DNA from: Paracoccaceae bacterium
GTDB taxonomy: Bacteria > Pseudomonadota > Alphaproteobacteria > Rhodobacterales > Rhodobacteraceae
DNA: 64,000 nucleotides
Assembly: GCA_958296035.1 (NCBI GenBank)
Contig: OY282431.1
Location: 1,429,001-1,493,000 of the forward strand
Direction of reading: 5' to 3'
The position numbers were made by a program, and so were the translations under genes. This document shows positions 1 to 9,385 of this stretch, piece by piece. The notes beneath the pieces are model-generated. The model ran no database searches. It was not told where the DNA came from and saw only the letters and a list, made by a program, of their open reading frames with translations. The first letter of the stretch is position 1, and each line of letters begins with the position of its first letter.

Positions 1-981
1 GTCAGGTAGATACTGGTCGGTATAGTACAGGGAAGCATCCGGGGCAGAAACGAGTTCGAAATTCTGCTCCAGCTGGGCGAGCGAACGCTGGAAGCGTGCA
101 TCATCGATTGCGCCGAGTCCGTTTGCCTTCACATATTCGGTATTGACGTTAGCGTCGATTGCCAGCTGCAGACGCCAGGTCTCAAGATCAATGTCAGCCG
201 CAGGATTACGCTGAGCCATATGCTCTACGCTTGACCTCGGGTTGGCGATGGCATCTTTCCATCCATTGACTACGGCGCGGAGAAAACCTGTAACCGTGCC
301 CGGATTTTCGGCTGCATAATCAGTGTTGACAATTATCGTGTTGCCATACAACTCAAGGCCGTAATCAGACATCAAGAGGACCATGACGTCTTCCTCAGGC
401 ACGCCGAGACGAACCAGATTCAGGAAACTTGAAAATGAGTAGCCTGTAACTGCATCCACCAAGCCCTCGGCAAGATTTGGTTCTCGAGTCGGGAATCCAA
501 CCGGTTCGACAGTGATTTTCTCCATGTCGAGATCGTTGGCGGAAGCAAATGCCGGAAACTGTGCCCAGGCTCCGTCAGGCGGAGGCGCACCTAGAATGCG
601 CCCTTCGAGATCCTTGGGCACTGTAATGCCAAGGGATTTGCGGCCGACCACAGCAAATGGTGGTTTGTCGTAAATCATCATTACACCGATGACCGGTGCC
701 CCGGGGTTCTGGTCAAGGAACCTGACCAGGCTGTTAATGTCGGCAAATCCGAAGGGGACGGCGCCGGAAGCTACCTTGGGAATGGCATCGAGCGAACCCT
801 GGCCTGCCCAGATGTCTACACTTAGTCCTTCGTTTGCAAAGTGGCCATTGTCAATTGCCGAAAAATACGGCCCGCTCGGACCCTCGAATTTCCAGTCGAG
901 CGAAAAGGTAATTTCCGTTTGCGCGACTGACATGCTGCAGGACAGCAGGACAGCAGCAACCGTGTAAATCAGTGAACGCAT
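1..981 (-). CDS. ABC transporter substrate-binding protein, NMT1/SsuA-like (partial)
   Basis: The reading frame starts at ATG 979-981, behind a GGAGAA ribosome binding site, and runs open for 327 codons to the left edge, so the C-terminus is missing. The first ~20 residues (MRSLIYTVAAVLLSCSMSVA) form a signal peptide. The mature part opens with a strand reading ITFSLDWKFEGPSGPYFSAI, followed by an LSVDIWAGQGSLDAIPKVAS segment and a GFADINSL segment. This is the usual layout of NMT1/THI5/SsuA-type periplasmic proteins, which bind pyrimidines, sulfonates, taurine or small acids. The ligand cannot be read from the sequence. Its permease and ATPase are presumably beyond the left edge. It is divergent from nudC. 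The family call is solid and the substrate is unknown. Confidence 0.85.
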   Translation of the reverse strand, partial: MRSLIYTVAAVLLSCSMSVAQTEITFSLDWKFEGPSGPYFSAIDNGHFANEGLSVDIWAGQGSLDAIPKVASGAVPFGFADINSLVRFLDQNPGAPVIGVMMIYDKPPFAVVGRKSLGITVPKDLEGRILGAPPPDGAWAQFPAFASANDLDMEKITVEPVGFPTREPNLAEGLVDAVTGYSFSSFLNLVRLGVPEEDVMVLLMSDYGLELYGNTIIVNTDYAAENPGTVTGFLRAVVNGWKDAIANPRSSVEHMAQRNPAADIDLETWRLQLAIDANVNTEYVKANGLGAIDDARFQRSLAQLEQNFELVSAPDASLYYTDQYLPD

Positions 982-1215
982 TCCCTGTTCTCCAATCTTG
1001 CCAAGTCTACTATGAGTTTGTGGAGGCTACTCTATATGCAGTAAAGCGTTCAGTTCAACGGTGAATTACCGTCAATGGCGGATACCGACATGGTGAGTTG
1101 ATCGGTGCCCCGGAATGGCGCAATTCGCCGTATGCAGACATTGATGAAACCGGCATGCAGTTTGCGTTGCTCGACTCCAGGGAGAACTGTGGAGGGGTAA
1201 GGTGGAGACTAGGCA

Positions 1216-2184
1216 ATGGAACGGGCGCTTCTGGCCTTCAAGGGCAGCAATTCATTCAGGCGGGCAGGCGGGTCGGTTCAATCAGAATTGCCAATGCAGG
1301 AATTACTGGGCGGCAATCGCGCCAGAATACTTCCCTTCCGAAAGGGCATGCCCCTGGCCGACGATGATGGCAGCCTTTGCCTGCTTTCTGCAAAACACTC
1401 GCTATTGCGCGGCGGGCCCGAATGCAGAGCCGATCCTTATGCCTATATCGGTCAGCTTGCCGGTATACCGATATTTGTCGTGGAGATTTGTGGAGACCCT
1501 GATGACAGCCGCCATGAGGACCATGACCCCTTCGATGCAATGATCCATACCCACCCGCTGTTACCCGAGGCAGCAACGTTTCGGAACCTCAGGGGGCTTA
1601 TGGGCAGCTTGTCCACCGACGAGGCCGAAATCGCTGCTACCGGAAAAGCGCTGCTGAACTGGCACCGTAACGCAAGGTACTGTGGCCGATGTGGAGAAGC
1701 GACAATGGCAACACACGAGGGTTGGCAGCGCAGATGTTCGGGATGCGGAGTTGATCACTTTCCGCGTACTAACCCGGTTGTCATCATGCTTGTCGAACGG
1801 AACGAACAGCTATTGCTGGGGCGTTCCCATCACTGGCCTGACCTCATGTACTCGCTATTGGCAGGCTTCGTCGAGCCAGGAGAAACCGTAGAAGCTGCCG
1901 TGCGGCGCGAAACCATGGAGGAAACCGGCGTACAAGTTGGCGACGTCGCCTACGTTACATCGCAGCCATGGCCATTCGCTTCTTCACTGATGCTCGGGTG
2001 CAGGGCCTCGGCGCTTGGTAGCAGGGTTCGAATCAACCCGGTAGAAATCGAAGATGCGAAGTGGTTGGACAAAAGTCAGGTGTTGTCGCTGTTATGCAAG
2101 GATATGCCGTCAATGCGGCCACCTGCGCGAGGGTCAATAGCGAGCTATCTGATGCATGGCTGGGTGACGGATCGACTCGAATAG
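1216..2184 (+). CDS. nudC: NADH pyrophosphatase (NudC-type Nudix hydrolase)
   Basis: This 322-residue protein has the NudC architecture: an N-terminal domain, a zinc ribbon and a Nudix domain. Two Cys-x2-Cys pairs lie at residues 156/159 and 174/177. The Nudix box GX5EX7REUXEEXGU occupies about residues 217-239 (GFVEPGETVEAAVRRETMEE). The NudC-specific SQPWPF motif is at 249-254 (followed by AS rather than the commoner PxS). The family hydrolyses NAD(H) to NMN(H) and AMP, and also removes NAD caps from RNA. ATG 1216 is the first start after an in-frame stop at 1198-1200. The gene is convergent with pheA, an arrangement seen in other alphaproteobacteria, where kdsB often lies next to pheA; kdsB is absent here. 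Confidence 0.92.
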   Translation: MERALLAFKGSNSFRRAGGSVQSELPMQELLGGNRARILPFRKGMPLADDDGSLCLLSAKHSLLRGGPECRADPYAYIGQLAGIPIFVVEICGDPDDSRHEDHDPFDAMIHTHPLLPEAATFRNLRGLMGSLSTDEAEIAATGKALLNWHRNARYCGRCGEATMATHEGWQRRCSGCGVDHFPRTNPVVIMLVERNEQLLLGRSHHWPDLMYSLLAGFVEPGETVEAAVRRETMEETGVQVGDVAYVTSQPWPFASSLMLGCRASALGSRVRINPVEIEDAKWLDKSQVLSLLCKDMPSMRPPARGSIASYLMHGWVTDRLE

Positions 2185-2370
2185 ACCGTCCGCAGGACTC
2201 GCCTGGCCTGCAACCAGGTCCAGGAACCAGACCGCAGTTTGATCAACGATCAAAACGGTCTGCTGTCAGCCTCCAGAATGTCGGTGCCAGTTCAGAGGAA
2301 CTGTGCAATCGGCCCTGGCGGCGCCACTGCAGGCGAGAACGCAGTCGTGTCGAGTTCGGAAGGAAGGAGT

Positions 2371-2386
2371 CCGGCCGACGGGCCGG
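2371..2386 (-). terminator. GC-rich hairpin between nudC and pheA
   Basis: CCGGCC and GGCCGG form a perfect 6-bp stem with a 4-base loop, directly after the pheA stop codon. On the minus strand a pyrimidine-rich stretch follows (ACTCCTTCCTTCC). It is not a clean T run, so this is a candidate terminator for the convergent pair rather than a certain one. Confidence 0.4.
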
Positions 2387-2387
2387 G

Positions 2388-3275
2388 CTAGTCGTAGCGT
2401 TGCTCTGCGGCTGGGTAGATGCCGATGATCTTCAGGTAATCGGTAAAGAACTGTAACTCTTCCATTGCCAGACTGACGCTCTGCTCATCCGGATGGCCCT
2501 CGATTTCGGCGAAGAACTGGGTAGCGTTGAACGACCCCCCAACCATGTAACTTTCCAGCTTGACCATATTGACGTTGTTGGTCGCAAATCCACCCAGTGC
2601 CTTGAACAGGGCGGCAGGAATATTGCGTACGGCAAACACAAACGAGGTTAACATACGGTTGCTTCGCCGTATGTTCTGAAGTTCTCTCGACATCACGACA
2701 AAGCGCGTGCGATTGTACATCTCGTCTTCAATGCTGGAAAGTGCAACTTCCAGACCGTGAATCCGACCGGCGAGTTTGGATGCCAACGCTGCATACGAAG
2801 GGTCATTCTGCTGCGCTATGCGACGCGCAGCTCCGGCCGTGTCGGCGCATGCCTGCGGCTTGATGCCATGGGCGCAGAAAAATTTTCGGCACTGGCCGAG
2901 GAGAACAGTGTGACTCAATGCTGTCTTGACCTGATCAATTGCAGTGCCCGGCACGACAAGAAGGTTGATGTGTATCCAAAGAAACACCTCGTTCGTTATG
3001 TAGAGCCCGGATTCGGGAATAAGTCGATGGATGTCGGCAACCCTGCCATAGGTCGAGTTTTCAACCGGGAGCATGGCACACTCGGCCCGGCCTGAATTGA
3101 CAGCCTCCACAGTCTCCTCAAAGGTAGGACATGACAAAGCGACATGATCAGGAACCATCTGTTCGCACGCCTGGTGCGAGTATGCACCTGGTTCGCCCTG
3201 ATAGGCGATATACCTCGTCGCCAAGGCCTGTCCCCCAATAGTTTCAGCTTGTCGACCTGCCACTACAGGTTGCAT
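2388..3275 (-). CDS. pheA: Prephenate dehydratase
   Basis: This 295-residue protein is a stand-alone prephenate dehydratase, converting prephenate to phenylpyruvate in phenylalanine synthesis. The catalytic domain shows YIAYQGEPGAYSHQA at about 22-36, VENSTYG at 71-77 and the catalytic Thr-Arg-Phe at 190-192. A C-terminal ACT domain from about 212 carries KLESYMVGGSFNATQF, the alphaproteobacterial version of the phenylalanine-binding ESRP motif. No chorismate mutase domain is fused. The usual conserved histidine-glycine loop reads SHTVLLGQCR here. The start ATG is at 3273-3275. It is divergent from cycM, with only 72 bp between them. Confidence 0.95.
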   Translation of the reverse strand: MQPVVAGRQAETIGGQALATRYIAYQGEPGAYSHQACEQMVPDHVALSCPTFEETVEAVNSGRAECAMLPVENSTYGRVADIHRLIPESGLYITNEVFLWIHINLLVVPGTAIDQVKTALSHTVLLGQCRKFFCAHGIKPQACADTAGAARRIAQQNDPSYAALASKLAGRIHGLEVALSSIEDEMYNRTRFVVMSRELQNIRRSNRMLTSFVFAVRNIPAALFKALGGFATNNVNMVKLESYMVGGSFNATQFFAEIEGHPDEQSVSLAMEELQFFTDYLKIIGIYPAAEQRYD

Positions 3276-3347
3276 AAGGGGATTGGAAGACTGTAATACC
3301 GCCGCCGGTGCGGCGGATAAATTCGATCCCGGGGTTGGAGCACAGGT

Positions 3348-3854
3348 ATGGTCGACACGATGACAGGTACCAAGATTGTTGGGGGCCTGTGCGGATCATT
3401 GTTGTTTTTCCTGCTCGTGAACTGGGCTGCTGAAGAGCTCTATCACGTCAGCGGGCAAGGCGAGGGCGTCGTGGAAATGGTGGCCGCTGAAATGATGGTT
3501 GAACCCGAGTCGACCGGCGAAACCGTTAGTATAGAGGAGCTTCTTGCAACTGCGGATGCCGGCAAGGGTGAGAAGGTGTTCGTCAAGTGCAAAGCGTGCC
3601 ACAAGCTTGAACAGGGCGAGCACACCGTTGGTCCATCCCTGTTCCAGATAATCGGCCGCGCCATAGGTGTTACTGAAGGCTTTGCTTATTCAAAACAGAT
3701 GGCCTCGCATGGTGGTGAATGGACGCTCCAGGACCTTAGTGACTTTGTCGAAAACCCAAGAAAGTATCTTCCCGGCACAAAAATGAGCTTCGCCGGACTC
3801 AAGAAAGAGAAAGACCGGGCCAATCTCATCGCATACCTGATGGCGTTACGGTAG
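3348..3854 (+). CDS. cycM: Membrane-anchored cytochrome c (CycM/c552 type)
   Basis: This 168-residue protein has one N-terminal membrane segment (about residues 9-25), a short acidic linker and a class I cytochrome c domain. The haem-binding motif is CKACH at 81-85 and the distal methionine ligand is in GTKMSFAGL (Met146). This is the layout of the CycM/cytochrome c552 family, which carries electrons from the bc1 complex to cytochrome aa3 oxidase while tethered to the inner membrane. It is divergent from pheA, a conserved neighbour in alphaproteobacteria. An alternative start at ATG 3360 would remove only four residues. A 6-bp GC hairpin (3299-3316) sits in the shared intergenic region and has no evident role. 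Confidence 0.92.
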   Translation: MVDTMTGTKIVGGLCGSLLFFLLVNWAAEELYHVSGQGEGVVEMVAAEMMVEPESTGETVSIEELLATADAGKGEKVFVKCKACHKLEQGEHTVGPSLFQIIGRAIGVTEGFAYSKQMASHGGEWTLQDLSDFVENPRKYLPGTKMSFAGLKKEKDRANLIAYLMALR

Positions 3855-4245
3855 ACCTCAGGCGAGTTGGCACTGGCTTCAAGGCTTTTGCCTGCAATCC
3901 GGAAGGTGTACAGGCCGCGAGTTCGGGGATGGATATCGCGGTCCGCAGCGGGGTGGGATGAATCCTTATCCCTTGCGTATCCAATGAACAGGGCGCACCA
4001 ATTGAGGGTGTGAAAGAGTGCTCGCAATATAGTTTGTCGAGCCCCTCGTGCATTGGGACCAGAACATCCTCGGAGGACGGAGACGACAATCCGGGTCAGC
4101 TCAAGCAACGGTGCCCGTCTGGAATCCATGGAATTATCAAGATCCGGAAATTGAAGCTGAGCGCCGGGTAATACCTGCAGCCCGGTCTTGCAAAGGGTCG
4201 CAGGGTGCTGGCAGGCTTGCCGGAGTGTGTGAGGCCTCTAACACA
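3855..4245 (+). other. Gene-poor gap after cycM
   Basis: No reading frame here resembles a protein, and no RNA gene or clear terminator is visible. The first 200 bases after cycM carry no T-rich hairpin. The right end is the untranslated region before the broken sugar ABC ATPase. Confidence 0.5.
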
Positions 4246-5031
4246 ATGCCTGACCGAAACCCGCCACCGCTTCTCGAGGCAGGCGCGATTACAAAGTACT
4301 TTGGTGCCGTCACAGCATTGCAGGATGTCAATCTGAGCCTGTGGAAAGGTGAAGTTCTGGGAGTCGTGGGTGACAAATGGTGCCGGGAAGTCGACACTAA
4401 TGTAAGTGTTGTCCGGTCTTCATCCGCCTGGTGGGGGAACGTTGATATTCGATGGCAAGGAAGTTTACTTCTCAAGTCCGCGCGATGCACGTAACCTCGG
4501 TATAGAAATGGTCTATCAGGACCTCGGTCTCGCCGGTAATGTGAACATTGCCGGGAACATATACATGGGTCGCGAACCAACACGCCGTGTACTCGGAGGA
4601 ATGTTACTCCATTTCGATCATGGTTCTCCGGCCTGCGCAAAGCCAGGGACCATCCGAGCAACCGGAAAATCCATGCCAGGAGCGTTGAACAGAGGGTTGA
4701 GCAGCTGTCAGGAGAACGGCGTCAGGCGGTGGCGATTGCCTTTCAGGCCCGGGTCGTGATCATGGATGAGCCGACAGCGGCACTTGCCGTAAACGAAGTA
4801 GGCAAGGTCCTCGACCTGATTATCGGCCTCAAGCAGCGCGGAATTACGATAGTCATTATCAGCCACCGCATGGATGACATTTTCTATGTCCGCGATCGGG
4901 CAATTGCCCTTTACCACGGTGCAAACTTAGCCGAAGCCGAACCCGGCGACACAACGCGCGGCGAAGTAATCGGCTGGATCATGGGAACCAAGCATAATAC
5001 GGCGGGTCTGGCTCATGACCAGGTCCGGTAG
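4246..5031 (+). pseudogene. Broken sugar ABC transporter ATP-binding protein (RbsA/FrcA-like)
   Basis: The start (MPDRNPPPLLEAGAITKYFG) and following residues match the first ATPase domain of ribose/fructose-type sugar transporters. An extra A near 4374 shifts the frame exactly in the Walker A loop: removing it restores GDNGAGKSTLM. The protein then continues in another frame (FDGKEVYFSSPRDARNLGIEMVYQDLGLAGNVNIAGNIYMG). A second shift occurs near 4600-4690. The last part, from about 4696, reads VEQLSGERRQAVAIAFQARVVIMDEPTAALAV: the ABC signature is degraded to LSGER and a few residues before Walker B are lost. The end (VIGWIMG) is typical of the family. The gene cannot make a working ATPase. 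It heads a three-gene operon that is broken throughout. Confidence 0.88.
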
Positions 5032-5087
5032 CACCGAAAGGCCGTCCCGGTAGCGGAGGCAGCGACTGACTCGCTGCGGGTCAGGTG

Positions 5088-6015
5088 ATGCCGCGCCTGG
5101 ATCGTTTTGGCTTCCTGATCGTTATTCTTGTCATGTGCCTGGTCATGTGGGCCCTGCAGCCGGATGTTTTCTTCACCTGGCGAAACGTGACCAATATCTT
5201 CAGGCAGAAGGCCGCCAACGCCATGCTGTCCATTGGCATGTTTGCGGTCATTCTCACGGCCGGCATTGACCTTTCCGAGGGTTCCGTGCTGGTCCTCGGC
5301 ATGACAAAACTGGCGGTTTCAAATGCAGCCGACGTTTCGTGGCCCGTCGTGCTTGTATTGTCGCCAATGATGGGGCTCGCGGCCGGATTTGTAAGTGGAG
5401 TCGGCATCACCAGGTTGCGTATGCCTCATCCATTCATCATGACACTCGGCAAGTTGTTCATGGCCCGCGGGCCTGCCAGACCCGGTCAGGTTTCTGGGCT
5501 CGGCGAGAATTTATCCTGGTGGAATTGATGGAGCGCGAATCAACCTCGCGGTCGTGCTCTTTTTCACAATAGCGGTATACTTCATTTTCCGGATTGTGCT
5601 TCAGCACACCGTATTCGGGCGTCGGATCTATGCGATTGGCGGCAATCCTGAAGCGGCCCGTGTCAGCGGGATCCATGTCGATCGTACGCTCATAATCGTT
5701 TGTTCGATTTGCGGTTTCATGGCCGGAATAGCCGGTTCGACAATGGCGAGCCGCACCAGTTCGGGAATTCCCAATGCTGGACAGGGCTTGGAACCTGAAG
5801 CCATCGCTACAGTCATTATTGGCGGTGCCAGCTTCGCTGGTGGTCGTGGCCATGTTTTGGGCATTCCTGGAGGGGTGCTGATCATGGTCCTCATAAAGAA
5901 CGGCCTCAACCTAAATGACGTCAGTACTTTCTGGCAGCAGATCCTGATCGGTACCATTATTGCGCTGGCGGTTTTCATTGATGTCTTGCGGAGGGACCTG
6001 GGAACCAGGCATTAG
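5088..6015 (+). pseudogene. Broken sugar ABC transporter permease (RbsC/FrcC-like)
   Basis: From ATG 5088 the sequence encodes hydrophobic segments typical of the ribose/xylose permease family, including AANAMLSIGMFAVILTAGID and DLSEGSVLVL. The frame breaks between about 5480 and 5555. A different frame then carries the rest: YFIFRIVLQHTVFGRRIYAI, GNPEAARVSGI, MASRTSSGIPNAGQGLEPEA and IATVIIGGASFAGG to a stop at 6015. Both halves are recognisable and in the right order, so this is one permease gene interrupted by a frameshift and probably a small deletion. It lies between the broken ATPase and the broken binding protein. Confidence 0.87.
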
Positions 6016-6111
6016 CAGCCTGGGCCAGCAGCACAGAGCAACGTAACCGACCTCCCCTGGCGCAATTCCACAAGAACTCCTAAACCAAAACGAACCTGAA
6101 TGGAGAAATCC

Positions 6112-7005
6112 ATGTCCAAAAAGAGTCTTGCACTGGCAACCATGGTGGTTGGCATTGTGCTCGGATTCTCGTCACTTGCCATGGCGTAGGAAACAATTGT
6201 TGTCAGCATGAGGGGGCCCGGAGCAGGCAATCCCTTCCGGGCAGCTGTCCAGCGTGGCGCTGAAGAACAGGACACCGAACCCGGTGTCAAAATCGTGGTG
6301 CTTTCACCGCTCACGGAATCAGGAGTGCCGGCCCAAATCGCACAGATAGAAGATCAGCTGGCAAAGGGTGTTGGCGGCATCGTGCTGCCACCTCCCGATC
6401 CCAATGCCCTGGCACCGGTCGTGGACGAAGCAACAGCGGACGGTGCACCTGTGGCCTTCATCAATACGAAGGGTTCCAACGATGGAATCACCTATATCGG
6501 CACGGATAACGAGATGGGTGCAGCATTGGCCGCCAGGCACATTGGTGACAATGTAACCGAATGCTCGGATGTGGCGAATCTTAAAGGGATCATCACCCAG
6601 TCCACGGGCAAGGCCCGAGCTGATGGATCCTACGCCGGCCTTGACGCTGGCGGGCTCAATATAGTTGCCGCGCAGACGGGTGAGCGGGACCGTGACAGGG
6701 GCATGGCAGTGATGGAGAACATCATCACAGGCGACCAGAATCTCAAGGCCGTCTTTGCGAGCACTGACAATATGGGACATGGTGCCATCGAAGCACTGAA
6801 GAACGCCGACATGCTCGACGATGTGTTTGTGGTTGGTTTCGACGCCAATCCCGACGCCGCAGCCAGCGTACTGGCTGACAAAATGTCAGCGACGGTGGCG
6901 CAAAACCCGTAAAATATGGGTGCCATCGGTGTCGAAAGTTTACCTCCGGTGATTGATACCGGAACTGTCCTGGTTACAGTGGAAAACGCCGAAGGTTTCA
7001 AGTAG
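6112..7005 (+). pseudogene. Broken sugar ABC substrate-binding protein (RbsB-like)
   Basis: ATG 6112 follows a GGAG site and opens a good signal peptide (25 codons ending in LAMA). The next codon is TAG (6187-6189), where related proteins usually have Gln, so a CAG-to-TAG change fits. The same frame continues as ETIVVSMRGPGAGNPFRAAV through a periplasmic binding fold (IGTDNEMGAALAARHIG) to a second stop, TAA at 6910-6912. After it the frame goes on as NMGAIGVESLPPVIDTGTVL and ends NAEGFK at 7005, with about ten residues missing before LPPVIDTG compared with what I expect of the family. Two nonsense codons plus a deletion make it a pseudogene. Confidence 0.9.
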
Positions 7006-7495
7006 CAAGACAGCGGTGCCGTTTCCGGTTGCAAAAACGGCACTCTCCCAATTGCCACCGGCCTTTCGGGCAGGAACGATACTTGGCACCTGGCAATGGC
7101 GGGCCGACTGCCGGGCACAACCTCGTGGCGTGTATGGCTTGACTGCAGAACGAACGGATGCAGGTGCCCGGTTTCTGCAACCAGACGATGTCGTCAGGCG
7201 GATACGGGGTCAGGACCTGCACCAGCATTTGATCGTGCAGGGATTTCTTGGTCCGGAATTCGAATCCCGAGTGCAGATTCAGGTGCCAGCAGGAGGTTGA
7301 GAAATTCCAGTCGGCGAAACCGGCTCGCTGCCGAAAATGACCATTGACAGGGCGCAAAGTCTTGGAATACGACTGACTAACATTATTGAAATGGTCTTGT
7401 GACGCGACAGCAGTGAAGCTTATATGTTACGGCAGATTTTGCAGAAAACTGCATCCGCGCATAATTCAAGCCGTTATCCCGAGAGGAGGCAAGAG
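7006..7495 (+). other. Leader region before yejA
   Basis: No gene is recognisable in these 490 bases. The short frames lack motifs. The end carries the strong GAGAGGAGG ribosome binding site of yejA at about 7481-7489. Confidence 0.5.
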
Positions 7496-9361
7496 ATGAA
7501 ATCGATCGGAAAAGCAACCAGGATAGCCGTTGCCGGTCTCGCTGTGATTTCCGTGCTGGCGGGGCCGGCTACCGGATCGGAGGACGAGCAGGACATCATC
7601 GTATCGCATGGGATTTCAACATTTGGCGACCTGGGATACGAGGCAGACTTCGAGAATCTCGATTATGTCAATGTCGATGCACCCAAGGGTGGAGAGATCG
7701 CCATGTGGGCCTATGGTGGCTTCGATTCCATGAATCCCTACACTCGCAAGGGGTTGGCAGGATCGCTGTCATCGATCTTCTTTGAATCCCTTCTGGAAGG
7801 AACTCTTGATCGTGTAAGCGACGCTTACGGTTTGTTGGCGAAGTCGCTCACCTATCCCGTCGACAGGAGCTGGGTAGAGTTTGAGATGCGTCCCGAAGCC
7901 AGGTTTTCGAACGGCACACCTGTTACCGCCGAGGATGTTTACTATTCCTATGAGCTGTTTCTCAACGGTGGGCTGCTGTCGTTTCGCGCCGAGCTGGAAA
8001 AAGCGGTGGCGTCAGCCGAGATTCTTGGTCCACACAGGATCAGGTTCAATTTCAACACGGATCAGACAACCCGTGATTATCCGGCGTTGGTCGGAGGATT
8101 GCCAGTCTTTTCCAAGAAATGGTTCGAGGAAACCGGTGCACAGCTAGACGAGTCGCGGCTAGAGCCGGCTATTGGCTCGGGCCCGTATGTGCTCGATTCA
8201 ATGGACGTCAACAGGCAGATAATTTACCGCCGCAATCCCGACTATTGGGGTTACCATCTGCCAGGCAATCAGGGTCGACACAATTTCGATACAATAAGGA
8301 TCGAGTATTTTGCCGACACAAACTCTGCTTTCGAGGCCTTCAAGGCGGGTGAATATACATTTCGTGCCGAGTACAATTCGAAGATCTGGGCGACCGGTTA
8401 CGATTTCCCTGCCATCGAAAACGGCTGGGCAAAGCGTGATACGCCCCCGGACGGCGATGTCGGCAGTGGGCAGAGTTTCCTGTTCAATCTGCGTCGGGAA
8501 AAATTCCAGGACCCCCGCGTGCGAGAGGCAATGGGTTTGATGTTCAATTTTGAATGGACCAACAAGACCCTGTTCTACGATCTGTACAAGCGCATTAACT
8601 CGTTCTGGGAAAACACCTATCTTGCGGCTACAGGATTGCCCAGCGAGGCCGAGCTTGCGTTGCTGAATCCTCTCCGGGACATGTTACCGGAATCGGTTTT
8701 CACCGAACATCCTGTTATGGCGCCGATTTCAGGATCACGTCGTCTAGACAGAAAGAACCTACGAGAGGCGTCCCGACTGATGGACGAAGCCGGGTGGATC
8801 GTCGGCGATGACGGTATGCGCCGCAACGGCGCTGGAGACACGCTTGATGTCGAATTCCTGTCGGCGTCCGACAGTTTCGCCCGCGTGATCAATCCCTATG
8901 TGGAGAATCTGAAGCAGCTGGGAGTTAATGCCAGGTTTTCGCTCGTCGATGTTGCGCAGTACACACAGCGCGAACGGGACCGCGATTGGGATATCATCAC
9001 GGGTTCATTCGGGTTTGGTTTCGAGCCGGGTGTCGGGCTGAGGCAGTATCTTTCGTCGGAACATGTTAACGGCGTATTCAATGAAAGCGGCCTGACCAAT
9101 GAAGCGGTTGACCAGTTAATCGAACATGTGATCGCAGCCAGGTCCGCAGACGAGATCAAGATTGCCGTGAGGGCACTCGACAGGGTGCTTCGATCGCTCA
9201 AGTTCTGGGTGCCGCACTGGTACCGTGACTTCCATACGGTAGTCTATTACGACATCTTCAGACGTCCCGAAGTAGTTCCACCATATGGTCTCGGTGTCCT
9301 GGATTTCTGGTGGTTCGATCAGGACCGCGCTGCTGAACTGGAAGAAGCAGGCGCCTTCTGA
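7496..9361 (+). CDS. yejA: Oligopeptide ABC transporter substrate-binding protein YejA
   Basis: This 621-residue family 5 extracellular binding protein is exported by a signal peptide (cleavage around residues 25-30, GPATGSED). The mature start HGISTFGDLGY is typical of YejA, as are YVNVDAPKGGEIAMWAYGGF, SLLEGTLDR and FSNGTPVTAEDVYYSYELF. The length matches the family (about 600 residues). YejABEF imports oligopeptides, and in enterobacteria also the antibiotic microcin C. The start chosen is ATG 7496, seven bases after GAGGAGG; an upstream in-frame ATG at 7424 lacks such a site. It is the first gene of an intact four-gene operon, 24 bp before yejB. Confidence 0.93.
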   Translation: MKSIGKATRIAVAGLAVISVLAGPATGSEDEQDIIVSHGISTFGDLGYEADFENLDYVNVDAPKGGEIAMWAYGGFDSMNPYTRKGLAGSLSSIFFESLLEGTLDRVSDAYGLLAKSLTYPVDRSWVEFEMRPEARFSNGTPVTAEDVYYSYELFLNGGLLSFRAELEKAVASAEILGPHRIRFNFNTDQTTRDYPALVGGLPVFSKKWFEETGAQLDESRLEPAIGSGPYVLDSMDVNRQIIYRRNPDYWGYHLPGNQGRHNFDTIRIEYFADTNSAFEAFKAGEYTFRAEYNSKIWATGYDFPAIENGWAKRDTPPDGDVGSGQSFLFNLRREKFQDPRVREAMGLMFNFEWTNKTLFYDLYKRINSFWENTYLAATGLPSEAELALLNPLRDMLPESVFTEHPVMAPISGSRRLDRKNLREASRLMDEAGWIVGDDGMRRNGAGDTLDVEFLSASDSFARVINPYVENLKQLGVNARFSLVDVAQYTQRERDRDWDIITGSFGFGFEPGVGLRQYLSSEHVNGVFNESGLTNEAVDQLIEHVIAARSADEIKIAVRALDRVLRSLKFWVPHWYRDFHTVVYYDIFRRPEVVPPYGLGVLDFWWFDQDRAAELEEAGAF

Positions 9362-9385
9362 GGACTGGTTTGGAAGGGTTGCGCC

